Shown: one piece after another, positions 33,800 to 42,878 of the stretch | Layout of the letters: every line of letters starts with the position of its first letter | Numbering within the stretch: the stretch's first letter is position 1 | Assembly (NCBI RefSeq): GCF_004348595.1 | Contig: NZ_SMKD01000004.1 | Location: 1-64,000 of the forward strand | Direction of reading: 5' to 3' | Source of the DNA: Micromonospora sp. KC723 | GTDB lineage: Bacteria; Actinomycetota; Actinomycetes; Mycobacteriales; Micromonosporaceae | Length of the DNA stretch: 64,000 nt | The notes under the pieces: generated by a model | Told to the model about the DNA's origin: nothing | Databases searched by the model: none | What the model saw: only the letters and a program-made list of their open reading frames with translations | Translations under genes and position numbers: made by a program

Positions 33800-34110
33800 A
33801 AACACCCGTCAGCTTTCCAACCCCTGACCGAGCCGGTGAGCACGTTGTCGTCCCAGGTGATCTCGCCGACGGTGAGCGGAAGTCTGTCGACGGTCCGGGC
33901 CCGGTGCGCCTTGGTTTGGTCGGGTCGCTCGCTCAGTTCCAGCCAGCAGAAAGCTGTCCCTCGGGCGGTGGGATGATCCAGATCTGCGTGCTGGGCGGGC
34001 TCGGCCTCGCACCGAGCCCGCCCTTGAACTCCACTCGATCCTGATCCCGAGCCGTGACACGCTCAACCGGTTCGGCGTCGTCGTTGCCCCAGAACGTCAG
34101 GAACACTCGA
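33800..34110 (-). pseudogene. Frameshifted ORF of unknown family
   Basis: Two minus-strand frames with gene-like codons join at about 33950: ARVFLTFWGNDDAEPVERVT, DQDRVEFKGGLGARP, QIWIIPPPEG, then TAFCWLELSERPDQTKAHRA, TVDRLPLTVGEITWDDNVLT. The first frame ends in a stop at about 33922. No family recognised. The rest of 33511-33800 shows nothing. Confidence 0.35.
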
Positions 34111-34134
34111 GCCGGACCTGCGTCACGCCACTAG

Positions 34135-35616
34135 CTAGCGCTGTAGTGTCAGCACGGCCGGCCGGTACGGCAGGAGGCCGTAGTCCATGCCGTCGGAGCG
34201 GGGATCGCGCCCCTGGTAGAGGAACTGTAGGTTGCACGGGTCGATGGTCTTGGTCTGGTCGGGGTTGGTGCGCACCAGATCGCCGTGGCTGATGTCGTTG
34301 GTCCAGGTGGCGCCACTGTTGGCCTTGCCGGCGAAGGGGTTGGTCAGGGTGTCGGCCTGCGGTGTCCACGTACCGTCGAGGCTGGTGGCCGTGAACGAGC
34401 GGAAGTAACGACCCTGCGAGCTCTGCGCCTCGACAATCATGAGGTACTGGTTCTGGCCCTGGACCTTGTAGACCTCGACCGCTTCGAACAGCCTTTCCGG
34501 CGTGTCGCTCATGATCTTCGTGTAGCTCGAGCCGAAACTGCCCGGGAAGTTCCCGAGGGGCATGCTGGACCGGTAGATGTTGCCGAGGTCGTCGGCGAAG
34601 AACATGTACATGTTCTTGTCGTCGGCGATGAGGGTCTGGTCGATGGGGGCCCCGGTGGGGAGGGTGCCCGTGAACAGCTCCTGATGCGCTCCCCAGCCGT
34701 TGGGGTTGGTGGGGTCGGTCGAGGTGCGGTAGGAGAAGGTGTATGGCCAACCCCACTGGTACGCGAGCACCCAAATGTTCTTCGGGGCGTGGTACAGAAG
34801 GGTGGGCGCGACGGCGTTGAAAGGCAGTTTGCTTTGGGTGGCCGACGCCATGTCGGACCAGTTCGTGAAGGGGCTGAACATCGTCGATTCCCAGGCCCCG
34901 TTGACCCGGGTGTCGTGCGTCGTCCCGTAAACCAGCTTCTTGCCGTTGTGGACGACGGCGGTGAAGTCCTTGAGCGAGACCCACCCCGACGCCGGTTCCG
35001 CCAGCGGGCCCGTCGACGTCCAGCGGTACGTGGAGGGTAGGGCGCAGGCGCCGCCGTCGACGCGGACGAGCTGCCACTGCTGGTTAGCGCCGTTCCAGTC
35101 GTCCCACTGCTGGATGTTGGCGCCGTCAGCGGTGGACAGACCCGCCACCTCGAGGGCCTTGCCACTGTTCCGGTTGACCAGCCGGACGTAGCCGCCGTCC
35201 GAGTCGACCAGCCGGAACTGCTGGTTGGTGCCGTTACTGTCGGTCCACTGCACGATCGCCCCACCGTTGGCGGTGGAGGAGCCGGACACGGCGGCAACCT
35301 TGCCGGAGTGCCGGGCCCTGAGTCGGTAGTAGCCGCCGCCGGAGTCCACGAACTGGAATTGCTGGTTGTTCGCGTTGGTGCGGTTCCACTGGATGAGCCG
35401 GGCGCCGTCGGCCGTGGACGCGCCGTTGACGTCGAGGGCCTTGCCACTGTTGCGATTCACCAGCACGTACCAGGCGGTGGTGTCCACCGTGGCGGCCGAC
35501 GCCGGCGTCGCAGCCACCGTGAGCAGCCCGCCCACGACGGCCACGACTGCCGCAGCGGCCAACCCCGACCGCCACCGACGACGCCACCTCACGGTGCGCG
35601 CAAACCCAACCGACAT
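34135..35616 (-). CDS. Secreted GH62 alpha-L-arabinofuranosidase with N-terminal CBM13
   Basis: A 493-aa exported enzyme with a long basic signal peptide ([20 protein letters not shown]) ending near ASAATV. Residues 45-188 form a ricin-type CBM13 with three NSGKAL/HSGKVA-type repeats and NQQFQF, NQQFRL and NQQWQL motifs. Residues 195-493 are the GH62 five-bladed propeller: [20 protein letters not shown] (general base Asp in [13 protein letters not shown]), [51 protein letters not shown] (general acid Glu) and [11 protein letters not shown]. It releases arabinose from arabinoxylan. A LacI-type operator candidate sits about 97 bases upstream. Confidence 0.94.
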   Translation of the reverse strand: MSVGFARTVRWRRRWRSGLAAAAVVAVVGGLLTVAATPASAATVDTTAWYVLVNRNSGKALDVNGASTADGARLIQWNRTNANNQQFQFVDSGGGYYRLRARHSGKVAAVSGSSTANGGAIVQWTDSNGTNQQFRLVDSDGGYVRLVNRNSGKALEVAGLSTADGANIQQWDDWNGANQQWQLVRVDGGACALPSTYRWTSTGPLAEPASGWVSLKDFTAVVHNGKKLVYGTTHDTRVNGAWESTMFSPFTNWSDMASATQSKLPFNAVAPTLLYHAPKNIWVLAYQWGWPYTFSYRTSTDPTNPNGWGAHQELFTGTLPTGAPIDQTLIADDKNMYMFFADDLGNIYRSSMPLGNFPGSFGSSYTKIMSDTPERLFEAVEVYKVQGQNQYLMIVEAQSSQGRYFRSFTATSLDGTWTPQADTLTNPFAGKANSGATWTNDISHGDLVRTNPDQTKTIDPCNLQFLYQGRDPRSDGMDYGLLPYRPAVLTLQR

Positions 35617-35712
35617 AGCATCTGTCCTTTCGTCATCGGGACCGCCGACACGCAGCGAGCCGGGGAGTGGTTGGTGAGCCGACCCACTGGCGCAGGCATA
35701 TACGTCTACCTA

Positions 35713-35726
35713 TGTGAGCGCTAACA
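35713..35726. promoter_or_regulatory. LacI-family operator candidate upstream of the GH62 gene
   Basis: TGTGAGCGCTAACA is a 14-base palindrome around GCGC (one mismatched pair from TGTTAGCGCTAACA), the form often seen before actinobacterial arabinofuranosidase and xylanase genes. It lies about 97 bases upstream of the GH62 start in a locally AT-richer stretch. Confidence 0.55.
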
Positions 35727-36087
35727 TTGACGGCCAGGCACCGCCCGGCGCGCCAACCATCAATGCGGCACCCAGGCTAGGTGCGCAGTTCCCCCGCGGC
35801 ACCGGTCGCCCGGCACCCCGACATGCGGCTCGACGGGACCGCGCAGCGCTGCCGCATCAGGCCCAGACGAGCGATGACCGGCTGCCCGTGCGGCCGGTTA
35901 CACGTTAGTGTCCAACGAGTTGCGGCACATCCTCAGCGATCAGCGTGCGGCAAGTCAACACCCCGGATCTCGCGGCTGTGGCAGGTTGCGGAAATCATCA
36001 CCACGAGCGGCCAAAGTGTGGAAAGCCCTTTTGATGCCTCGATCGAAGAAGCTGAGATCCCGTCTGCGCCCGAGCGGATCTCAGGGC

Positions 36088-36470
36088 CTTCACCGCCGTC
36101 TGTCACCACGCCGCCCGCGCCATTGACGCCACCGTCATCGGCGTCACTCCCGCCGGCGTCACGCCGAACTCCACACGGTCGACATCGCCGACGCCCACGA
36201 CCACATCGCGGTGCTGCGGCACACCGCCCTGCCGTTCATCGCCTTCGCCCGCCCCCACGTCAACGGCGACGTCATGGTGACGTGCGTCGACCACCCCGAC
36301 CTCGCCGCCGCCCTCACCACCTTGACCGACACCCAGGCCCTCACCGCCGCGCAGCTGCAGACCTCCCTGTCACACGCCGACCTGAGCGACCTCAGCCCGC
36401 ACGAACACGACCAGATCAACTACTGGAAGCCGACCGTATCGGCCAACTGCTGTTCAACTTCTGGGACTGA
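36088..36470 (+). pseudogene. Gene of unknown function broken by two frameshifts
   Basis: Three frames combine into one plausible protein: AFTAVCHHAARAIDATVIGV and TPAG, then AELHTVDIADAHDHIAVLRH and TALPFIAFARPHVNGDVMVT up to PHEHDQINYWKP, then DRIGQLLFNFWD and stop. Breaks fall at about 36160 and 36435. The middle frame (GTG 36211) is clean coding for 75 residues. No known family. The region 35727-36087 before it contains a 9-bp hairpin (36052-36084) and nothing else. Confidence 0.5.
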
Positions 36471-36590
36471 ACACCACTAGCCTGAGAAGGAACGGCCAGA
36501 ATCGCGTAGCCGGACGTGTCACGGAACAGGTGACAGCTATCCGTCACGCATCAAGCGGAGCCTGACACGCCGGCAGGCCACCCGGGGCCG

Positions 36591-36988
36591 CTACTCGGTT
36601 ACGGCGAGGTAGTCGACCTGCGGTGACCCAGCCGCTGGGCGCACGTTGTAGCCCCATCGACGCAACGCCTGCATGGCAGTTTCAGCGCCGGCAGGTACGC
36701 CGAATGAACGTACAAAGTGCCGTTATCGAACCGGCACTCCTCAAACGCCCGCCCGCCCCAAGACCTCGACGACCGGCCCAATCGTGTCGTCCCCGCCCAG
36801 GTCGTGATCCAGCCACAGCTCGTCCAATCGCTGTGTCGCTCCAGCGCGTCGATGCCGACCCTGCTGGTGCCCGCCACCTGCGCCAACCGGCCATCAACGA
36901 ACGAGCGCAGGTCGTCGAGCAGCACGATTCCCGGCAGCTTTTCGGTGACCACGTCACCATCCTTCAACCATTCCTCCGTAATCGCCAC
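36591..36988 (-). pseudogene. cREC (cyclic-phosphate-processing receiver) domain protein, multiple frameshifts
   Basis: From GTG 36988 the minus strand reads MAITEEWLKDGD, LPGIVLLDDLRSFVDGR and a helix, then in another frame RLDELWLDHDLGGDDTIGPV and VEVLG, back to AFEECRFDNGTLYVHSAYLP, and finally MQALRRWGYNVRPA and PQVDYLAVTE-stop. The acidic pocket (LDDLRS, LDHDLGGDD), the YVHSA strand and the Lys/Arg-rich C-terminus fit the cREC receiver-like family described in nucleotide-signalling and RNA-repair contexts. At least three frame changes; clearly dead. Confidence 0.65.
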
Positions 36989-37540
36989 TCCTATTCAGAC
37001 CGCGTATGGCAGCGAACTGCGGCAGGGTCACGTGTCGGTACCCGCTACTGGCCTGACGGCGTCAGGGCGACCTTCGCGCTGAATCGCTGGACTCGACATC
37101 GGAAATGCCGAGCAGCCTTCCTGCCGCTGACGCGGGCCATGTCCCGTCGGTCTCGATCACACCGGCCACCATGTCGGTCCCCGAATCCCGCCGACCGGCC
37201 CGGCGTGGTTCTTTCCTGCTGTCCACAATGGCCCAGAATCGCACACCTCTACGTGTAGGGGCAGCCTGCAGCAATCCGCCGGATGCCGACATCCCAGGCA
37301 CCCGACCCGTGCCGGCCCTGATCACCGAGTTCATGAAGGTAAAAGGACACGACTTACCGACGGGAATGGCATCCCCACCTGACCGGCCCCGCACCCGACC
37401 GTTTCGGGCAGGTTGGTGGCGAGGCCCGGCACGTTCCACCGGTGCATGCCCCGACGGGCCCTGGCCCACAAGGGGCCAGCGACTCCCGCGCCGACCGGCA
37501 GCACTTGGGCCGCCGGAGCATCGCCGCGACCCATCGTGGG
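36989..37540. other. 550-bp gap without a recognisable gene
   Basis: Open frames are short and low-complexity. No family match seen. It lies between two dead genes and may be decayed beyond recognition. Confidence 0.4.
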
Positions 37541-37735
37541 GCGTTTGATCGCAGCCCGGCAGTGGCGGCCGGGGACGTGGAAATCCTGGTCGTGGCCGAC
37601 GCCGACTACGACGCACCCCGATCGTCGTTCCCCCTGCGTGACCTGGCCCCCGCAGGTCCTCGCCCGCATGCGCTCAGACCGGGTACTACGCCGGGCAGTG
37701 CCGTCCCGGCAGCCCGGGACGATCGGCAGACCGCA
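37541..37735 (+). mobile_element. IS701-type transposase remnant, frameshifted
   Basis: Fragments in two plus frames make up GRLIAARQWRPG, DVEILVVADADYDAPR, LRDL, then PPQVLARMRSDRVLRRAVPS and RQPGTIGRPHR. This is the conserved ADADYDAPRL..FLLRDLPV.VL.R.RSDRV segment of the IS701-like transposase group common in Streptomyces and Micromonospora. No termini were identified, and both ends of the protein are missing. Confidence 0.7.
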
Positions 37736-37879
37736 CCGAGCACCGAACAGAGCCTCACGCAGGCGATCTACACCCCAGCCCGCGAGGACGTGACCCTGCT
37801 CCTCTCGTGGCACCTCGGGCGTGACCTGCCCGGTTCGTTCGGGTCTGCGGATCAGCAAACTTCATTAAGCGTTTGGCAT

Positions 37880-37899
37880 TGCACAAGAGCTCTTGTGCA
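37880..37899. promoter_or_regulatory. 20-bp perfect palindromic operator for the ArsR-type regulator
   Basis: TGCACAAGAGCTCTTGTGCA is an exact 20-base palindrome ending 15 bases before the regulator's ATG, in an AT-rich patch. Position and symmetry are those of an autorepressor site that would also control the downstream MFS gene. Confidence 0.8.
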
Positions 37900-37914
37900 T
37901 GGAAGTCTGCTCGT

Positions 37915-38490
37915 ATGGATCAACCGCAGATTCGCAAGATCACTGATTCCGCCGTGCTGGCTGCGCTGGCACACCCGTTGCGGCGTCGCCTGATGGACGT
38001 GCTCAAGGTGGACGGCCCGTCAACGGTGAGTGCGCTCGCCGAGAGAACCGACCAAGCGGTGGCCAACATCAGCCATCACCTGAAGGTGCTTGCCGGGTGC
38101 GAGTTGGTGGTGGAGGTGCCGGAATTGGCCCGCGACCGGCGCGAGCGCTGGTGGCGGTTGGCCTCGCCCGGTGTGCGCTGGTCCAACGCCGACTTCGATG
38201 ATGATCCCGCGAGCCAGGCTGTGGCGAGCGCTGCGGTCTCCCTCGGTCTTGACCGGCAGGTGGGTTTGGTTCGGGCTTGGCATGCGAACCGCGAGTCGGA
38301 GAGGGAGGTATGGGGGGAGGCACCTTTCTCCACCGACAGGTGGCTTCGGTTGACTCCAGATGAGTTGGCCGAGTTTGAGCGGGACATCCTCGAGGTGCTC
38401 GCGCGCTGGGGTGATCGGGAGGTGCCCGACGACGGCCAGCGCCGTGATCCTGTCTTCTTCTTTGCCCATGCCGTGCCAGCTCAGCCATAA
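37915..38490 (+). CDS. ArsR-family (HTH_20) transcriptional regulator
   Basis: A 191-aa DNA-binding protein, ATG 37915. The winged helix is at the N-terminus: SAVLAALAHPLRRRLMDVLK, VSALAERTDQAVANISHHLK and VLAGCELVVEVPEL. The C-terminal part (about 90-191) is helical with a Trp-rich stretch (RERWWRLASPGVRW) and is probably the effector or dimer domain. This non-metal ArsR class typically represses an adjacent MFS gene. It lacks the Cys pairs of metal sensors. The palindrome just upstream and the MFS gene 54 bases downstream support a simple drug-efflux switch. Confidence 0.9.
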   Translation: MDQPQIRKITDSAVLAALAHPLRRRLMDVLKVDGPSTVSALAERTDQAVANISHHLKVLAGCELVVEVPELARDRRERWWRLASPGVRWSNADFDDDPASQAVASAAVSLGLDRQVGLVRAWHANRESEREVWGEAPFSTDRWLRLTPDELAEFERDILEVLARWGDREVPDDGQRRDPVFFFAHAVPAQP

Positions 38491-38543
38491 CCGGCACGGC
38501 CACCATCCCGCAGCGGACGGGCAGCGCCCGGGGACGGGGTGGT

Positions 38544-39764
38544 TTGCTCTGGCACCGAGACTTCCGTCTGCTGTGGATCGGCCAGGCGAGCAGCCAGCTC
38601 GGCAGCAGCGTGACCAGCGTGGCAATGCCGCTGCTCGCGGTCGCCACGCTGAACGCCACAGCGTTCGAAGCAGCGATGCTGTACGCCGCCAGCTGGCTGC
38701 CCTGGCTGATCATCGGACTACCGGCAGGCGCCTGGGTGGATCGGCTGCGACGGCGGCCCGTCATGGTCGCCTGCGACACCGCCTCGATGCTGCTGTTCTT
38801 CAGCGTTCCGGTAGCCGCCTGGCTCGACATGCTGACAATCGGGCACCTCATCGCTGTCGCGCTCGCTGCCGGCACCGCCGCGGTCTTCTTTCAGACCGCC
38901 TGCCAGGCATACCTGCCGTCACTGCTCGACAAGCAAGCGCTGCCGGAGGGCAACACGAAGCTGCACGGCACCGAGTCCGCGATGCAGATCGCGGGACCGG
39001 GTGTCGCGGGCCTGCTGGCGCAGCTCGCTGGCGCGGTGACAGCGGTGTTGCTCGACGCGCTGAGCTTCGCCGCCTCAGCGCTCTGCCTGTGGGCTATCCG
39101 CTTCCGTGAGCCGCGCCAACCTCGACCGGTGGCGGCCAATCTGTCTCGGGAGATCGCCGAGGGGATCCGGTTCGTGGCCCGCGACCCTTACCTGCGTGTG
39201 CTCACCGCGTTCGGCGCGGTAAGCAACATCGGTTTGATCGGCTACCAGTCGATCCTGGTCGTGTTCCTGGTCCGCGACGTTGGTCTCAGCGCCGGCATGG
39301 TTGGCGGCCTGCTCGCCGCGACCAGTTGCGGCGGGGTCCTCGGCGCGGCGGCCGCCACCCGGATCAGCCTTCGCTTCGGCACCGCCCGGGGAATGCTGCT
39401 CTGCAACGTCGGGGCGCTGCCATTCGGACTGCTCATCCCGCTGACCGATTCCGGACCGCGGCTAGGGCTCCTAGTCGCCGGAGGTCTGGTCATCGGCGTC
39501 GGTGTGGTGGCGGGCAACGTGATCAAGGGCGTGTTCCGGCAGCAGTACACGCCCCCTCACCTGCTCGGTCGGGTACTGGTGAGCATGCAGTTCCTCAACC
39601 TCGGTGCGATTCCACTCGGCGGGCTCATCGCCGGCACGCTCGGCTCCACGCTCGGCGTCCGACCAGCCATGTGGATCATGACCGCCGGACTGGCGCTGGC
39701 TGGGCTGATCCTTCTGATCGGTCCTATGAGGCATCAGCGGGATCTGCCGGAGCGGCCCGAGTAG
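38544..39764 (+). CDS. MFS efflux transporter
   Basis: A 406-aa permease. TTG 38544 is the only sensible start in frame (a GGGGACGGGG-like site precedes it; the protein begins LLWHRDFRLLWIGQASSQLG). Twelve helices are predicted. The motif A position reads GAWVDRLRRRPVM, and a charged loop (ANLSREIAEGIRFVARDPYL) lies mid-protein. This is the MFS_3/enterobactin-exporter-like group often paired with ArsR regulators for macrolide or other drug efflux. Probably co-transcribed with the regulator at 37915. Confidence 0.9.
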   Translation: MLWHRDFRLLWIGQASSQLGSSVTSVAMPLLAVATLNATAFEAAMLYAASWLPWLIIGLPAGAWVDRLRRRPVMVACDTASMLLFFSVPVAAWLDMLTIGHLIAVALAAGTAAVFFQTACQAYLPSLLDKQALPEGNTKLHGTESAMQIAGPGVAGLLAQLAGAVTAVLLDALSFAASALCLWAIRFREPRQPRPVAANLSREIAEGIRFVARDPYLRVLTAFGAVSNIGLIGYQSILVVFLVRDVGLSAGMVGGLLAATSCGGVLGAAAATRISLRFGTARGMLLCNVGALPFGLLIPLTDSGPRLGLLVAGGLVIGVGVVAGNVIKGVFRQQYTPPHLLGRVLVSMQFLNLGAIPLGGLIAGTLGSTLGVRPAMWIMTAGLALAGLILLIGPMRHQRDLPERPE

Positions 39765-39950
39765 GCCGCGTGCAGCGGCGACCGCTGCCGAGGTACGTGA
39801 GGTGCCTACCCAAGGTGTGGCGGTGTGGACGGTCGCTGTTTGGACGGCAGGGTAGCGACATGAGCGTCGAGTGACTGCGCGAGGCTGTCAGCAGGGCTTG
39901 ACGTTTGGCTGCGGTGCCTAGCAATCCGTCGGCTCAGGGCCAACGCCGGT

Positions 39951-40240
39951 CAGCCGCTTCTGCGTCGCACCGCCGACCGCGTCGAGTTGACCGAGTTCGG
40001 ACGGCGCGTGGGCATCAACGACGCAGCCGCCACTCTTCCCTCCGGCTCGATCGAGGAGACCCTCGGACTCGTCGGCTCCGAGCGGAGAGCCGCACTCGTC
40101 TCCGAGAGCACCGACGAGCACTACGCCAGACTCAACGTCGCGATCATCCCCCTCGCCGGCAACACACGGTGCGCCACCGCCCTCGCCTGGCGCCGAGCCG
40201 ACCGCCGGCCAACCATCACCCGCCACGCCGTCGACAACGC
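39951..40240 (+). pseudogene. LysR-family regulator remnant with large internal deletion
   Basis: One plus frame joins the end of a LysR HTH (QPLLRRTADRVELTEFGRRV) to what looks like the last third of an effector domain (IEETLGLVGSERRAALVSES, YARLNVAIIPLAG, ATALAWRRADRRPTITR). The recognition helix and most of the periplasmic-binding-like domain are missing, and there is no start codon. Bases 39765-39950 show nothing else. Confidence 0.6.
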
Positions 40241-41854
40241 TCATCCGGTCAGCTCTTCGCTCAGCTGGCCCAGTCCCAGCGAGCCAAGTTCCAGCGCCCG
40301 ACGGTGGAATGCTCGCCGGTCGCCGCGAAAGGATGAGCGACCTGCCAGCCACACCCGCTCACCTACCTTGTAGGTCAGCGCCTGCCCTGGCCTGCCCAGA
40401 TAACGCGCGAGCTCCACGGATGCGTACGGCCCCTGATGACAACGGTCCCGCAGCAGCTGCAGCGCGGCATCCGGCGTCCACGATGCGCCGCCACCGGACG
40501 GCACCGGCAGCCGTAGGTGCAGGCCGATGTCGAGCACGACCCGCGCCGCCCGCAGCAGCTGCATGAACAGGTATCCCAGGCGTGCACCCGGCTGCTCGTA
40601 GCGCCCGAGTTCGTCCATGAACCGCTCGGCGTACAGGGCCCAGCCCTCCTGGCAGCCGGAGAGTCCGCCGAGCAGGTTCAGCCGCTGCCCAAGACCGCCC
40701 TGGCAGGCCTCGTGGCCGATCTGGAGATGGTGGCCGGGAACACCCTCGTGGTACGCGGTGCTGTAGGCGAACCAGGTGGGGAAGCTCGCCTGGTCCTCGG
40801 GAAGGAACCACCAGACACGGCCGGGCCGCGTCAGATCCCGCGACGGGCCGGTGTAGCCGGTGCCGGCCGACATGGTCACCCGGGACTCGATACGCCGCAG
40901 TGGCGCAGGGATGTCGAAGTGCACACCGTGCAACTGCTCGCTGGTAGCCTCCAACAACTCCTGCAGCCAAGCACCGAACGCGGCCCGGCCATGCAGGGTG
41001 CCCGGCGCGTCGGGCCTGTCGAGCCGATCGAGCACCTCGGGCACGCTCCCGCCCAAGGCCTTCGCCTCCGCGACCAACTCCGCCTCGATCGCGGTGAACT
41101 CGTTCCAGCCCCAGTCGTAGAGTTCGCGCAGATCCGGCTCGACACCGAGGAAGGCCCGCACCCATAGTGCGTACCGATGCGGCCCGAAGGCCTCCTCACC
41201 GCGCGCCCGCGGTGCCAGGTCTGCGGTCAGCATCGCGGCCAGTCTCTGGTACGCCTCTCGCGCGCTCTGCGCCGCTGCCTGCAACGACGCTCGCTGCCGT
41301 CCATCGCCGTAGCGCTCCGCCAGGGCGATGTCGTCGTCGACCCAATTACGGCAGCGCCGCGTCACGAGCTCCACTTGTCGCCGCGTCGGCAGGTGACCAC
41401 GCTCGGCGGCGAGCAGGAGGCTGCGGGCGTACCCGTCCAGGGCCGCGGGGATCACGGCCTGGCGCGCGCCGACACGGGCCCACCCATCCTCGTAGGCTGC
41501 GCCCTCGGCGTCACGGCCGGGGACCGCGGCCTCGACGGACTGGCGGACGAGCTGGAGCGGGCCGGTGGCCGCCGCATGCAGTTCGCGCAGGTCCTCCCCG
41601 GCGTCGTGGAACGCGATGCGGGCGCGCAGCCGTTCGGCGAGGTGAGCGTGCAGCGGGCTCATCGCGGGCAGCACCCCGTACGCGGTCCCGAGCTCGCGCA
41701 GGGCGCGGGCGGCGAGATCGGCGCGGGCCTGGTGGCCGTCCGGACTGTAGTCGGTGAGCCCGTCGACCTCCTGTTCGCCGACCTCGGCCACTGCCGCGCA
41801 AGGGTCGAGGCGAGCCACGTCGCGCAGAAGCCGGTTGGCGAAGTCATCGATCAC
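40241..41854 (-). CDS. DUF885-family putative zinc peptidase
   Basis: A 537-aa intracellular protein. The family hallmark is STAYHEGVPGHHLQIGHE (around residue 375; His-Glu-x5-His-His metal site), followed by LSGCQEGWALYAERFMDEL, which supplies the third metal ligand. Length and helical N-terminus are typical of DUF885 (M3/M32-like helical metallopeptidases of uncertain substrate). Start ATG at 41854; a monocistronic gene facing the LysR remnant. No signal peptide. Confidence 0.9.
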   Translation of the reverse strand: MIDDFANRLLRDVARLDPCAAVAEVGEQEVDGLTDYSPDGHQARADLAARALRELGTAYGVLPAMSPLHAHLAERLRARIAFHDAGEDLRELHAAATGPLQLVRQSVEAAVPGRDAEGAAYEDGWARVGARQAVIPAALDGYARSLLLAAERGHLPTRRQVELVTRRCRNWVDDDIALAERYGDGRQRASLQAAAQSAREAYQRLAAMLTADLAPRARGEEAFGPHRYALWVRAFLGVEPDLRELYDWGWNEFTAIEAELVAEAKALGGSVPEVLDRLDRPDAPGTLHGRAAFGAWLQELLEATSEQLHGVHFDIPAPLRRIESRVTMSAGTGYTGPSRDLTRPGRVWWFLPEDQASFPTWFAYSTAYHEGVPGHHLQIGHEACQGGLGQRLNLLGGLSGCQEGWALYAERFMDELGRYEQPGARLGYLFMQLLRAARVVLDIGLHLRLPVPSGGGASWTPDAALQLLRDRCHQGPYASVELARYLGRPGQALTYKVGERVWLAGRSSFRGDRRAFHRRALELGSLGLGQLSEELTG

Positions 41855-42091
41855 GGAGGCGATGCTAAGGCCCTGTCCCGCTTAGCGCGCATAGGCCTGC
41901 GCCGATGCAGATGCAAGGCAGCTGGCAACTTCCGCCCGTCGGCCGGTCCGTTTGTTCCCGGTCCGGGCGTAGCACACACCTCGATGCATCGCCCGCTGTC
42001 GACCGAGCGACGATCCGCGCACCTGATCTCAGGGCTCACTGTGTCCCAGGGACGTGGCGGGCCGTTCACGTGCGAGTGATCTACTGGACGG

Positions 42092-42775
42092 GTGAGCGAC
42101 CTGGGAGATCTCATTGTTCGCTGGCAACACGGCCGGGGCGTGGCTCGCGGGCTGCCCGTCGCCGAAGACGTCGGTGACGGGTTGCGGGTGCGGTGCATGC
42201 AACCCGGCCGCGATGTCGAGTATGTCGCGTTCGAGGCGGGCGATGACTACGCGTCGCTCACCAGACTGGCTGGGCTGGTCGCTGGCGAGGACACCGTCAC
42301 ATGGCTGACCGTACCCACCACTGACCCGGCGGGGGCGGCCGCGGCTCTGACGGCCGCCGGCCTGATCTTGCTCAAACGCTCGGAGCTGCTGATGACAGCC
42401 GATCTTCGCGGGCACCCGCAGCACGTGCCCGCTCCTCCGTACCGGCTTGTGACCAGGATCGACTCGCAGCAAGGCGACAGCGTGGTCACGGCCACCGCAC
42501 AGCACGAGTCGGGAGAGGTCGGTGCACGCGGGACGATGGGGCTGACCGGAACGATTGCGACAGCCGACCGGATCGAAACGATGCCGGCTCATCGCCGCAA
42601 GGGCCTAGCCAGCGCGATGATGAGCGCGCTAGCCCGTACCGCGATCGAAGAAGGCGCCGAACACGGCATTCTCATCGCCAGCGAAGACGGTCAACGCCTG
42701 TACACGAGGCTCGGCTGGCAGCCGGTGGCCGAGGTACTGATCGCAACGACACCCGGCAACACGTACCCGTCCTGA
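42092..42775 (+). CDS. GNAT-family N-acetyltransferase
   Basis: A 227-aa protein with GTG start (VSDLGDLIVRWQHGRGVARG). The acetyl-CoA-binding core is in the C-terminal half: GTMGLTGTIATADRIETMPA, HRRKGLASAMMSALARTAIE (pyrophosphate loop R/Q-x-x-G-x-A), EHGILIASEDGQRLYTRLGW. The N-terminal 110 residues look like a second, degenerate GNAT fold (a two-lobed protein). Acceptor unknown. Stands alone ahead of a two-component system. Confidence 0.9.
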   Translation: MSDLGDLIVRWQHGRGVARGLPVAEDVGDGLRVRCMQPGRDVEYVAFEAGDDYASLTRLAGLVAGEDTVTWLTVPTTDPAGAAAALTAAGLILLKRSELLMTADLRGHPQHVPAPPYRLVTRIDSQQGDSVVTATAQHESGEVGARGTMGLTGTIATADRIETMPAHRRKGLASAMMSALARTAIEEGAEHGILIASEDGQRLYTRLGWQPVAEVLIATTPGNTYPS

Positions 42776-42878
42776 CGCGCCCATGGCCTCGGCCGACGCA
42801 GTTGGGTCGCGCCGGCAGGGCGGCACTGATCCTGCCGCGGTTGCGCTGATTCTGCCAGGGGCGTCGTACGCTGGCCGG

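Noticed and set aside
36052-36084. 9-bp inverted repeat CTGAGATCC/GGATCTCAG
   Set aside because: Its 15-base loop and position upstream of a dead gene give no clear role; could be chance.
37331-37858. 175-aa minus-strand ORF
   Set aside because: Antisense to the IS701-type remnant; no consistent domain.
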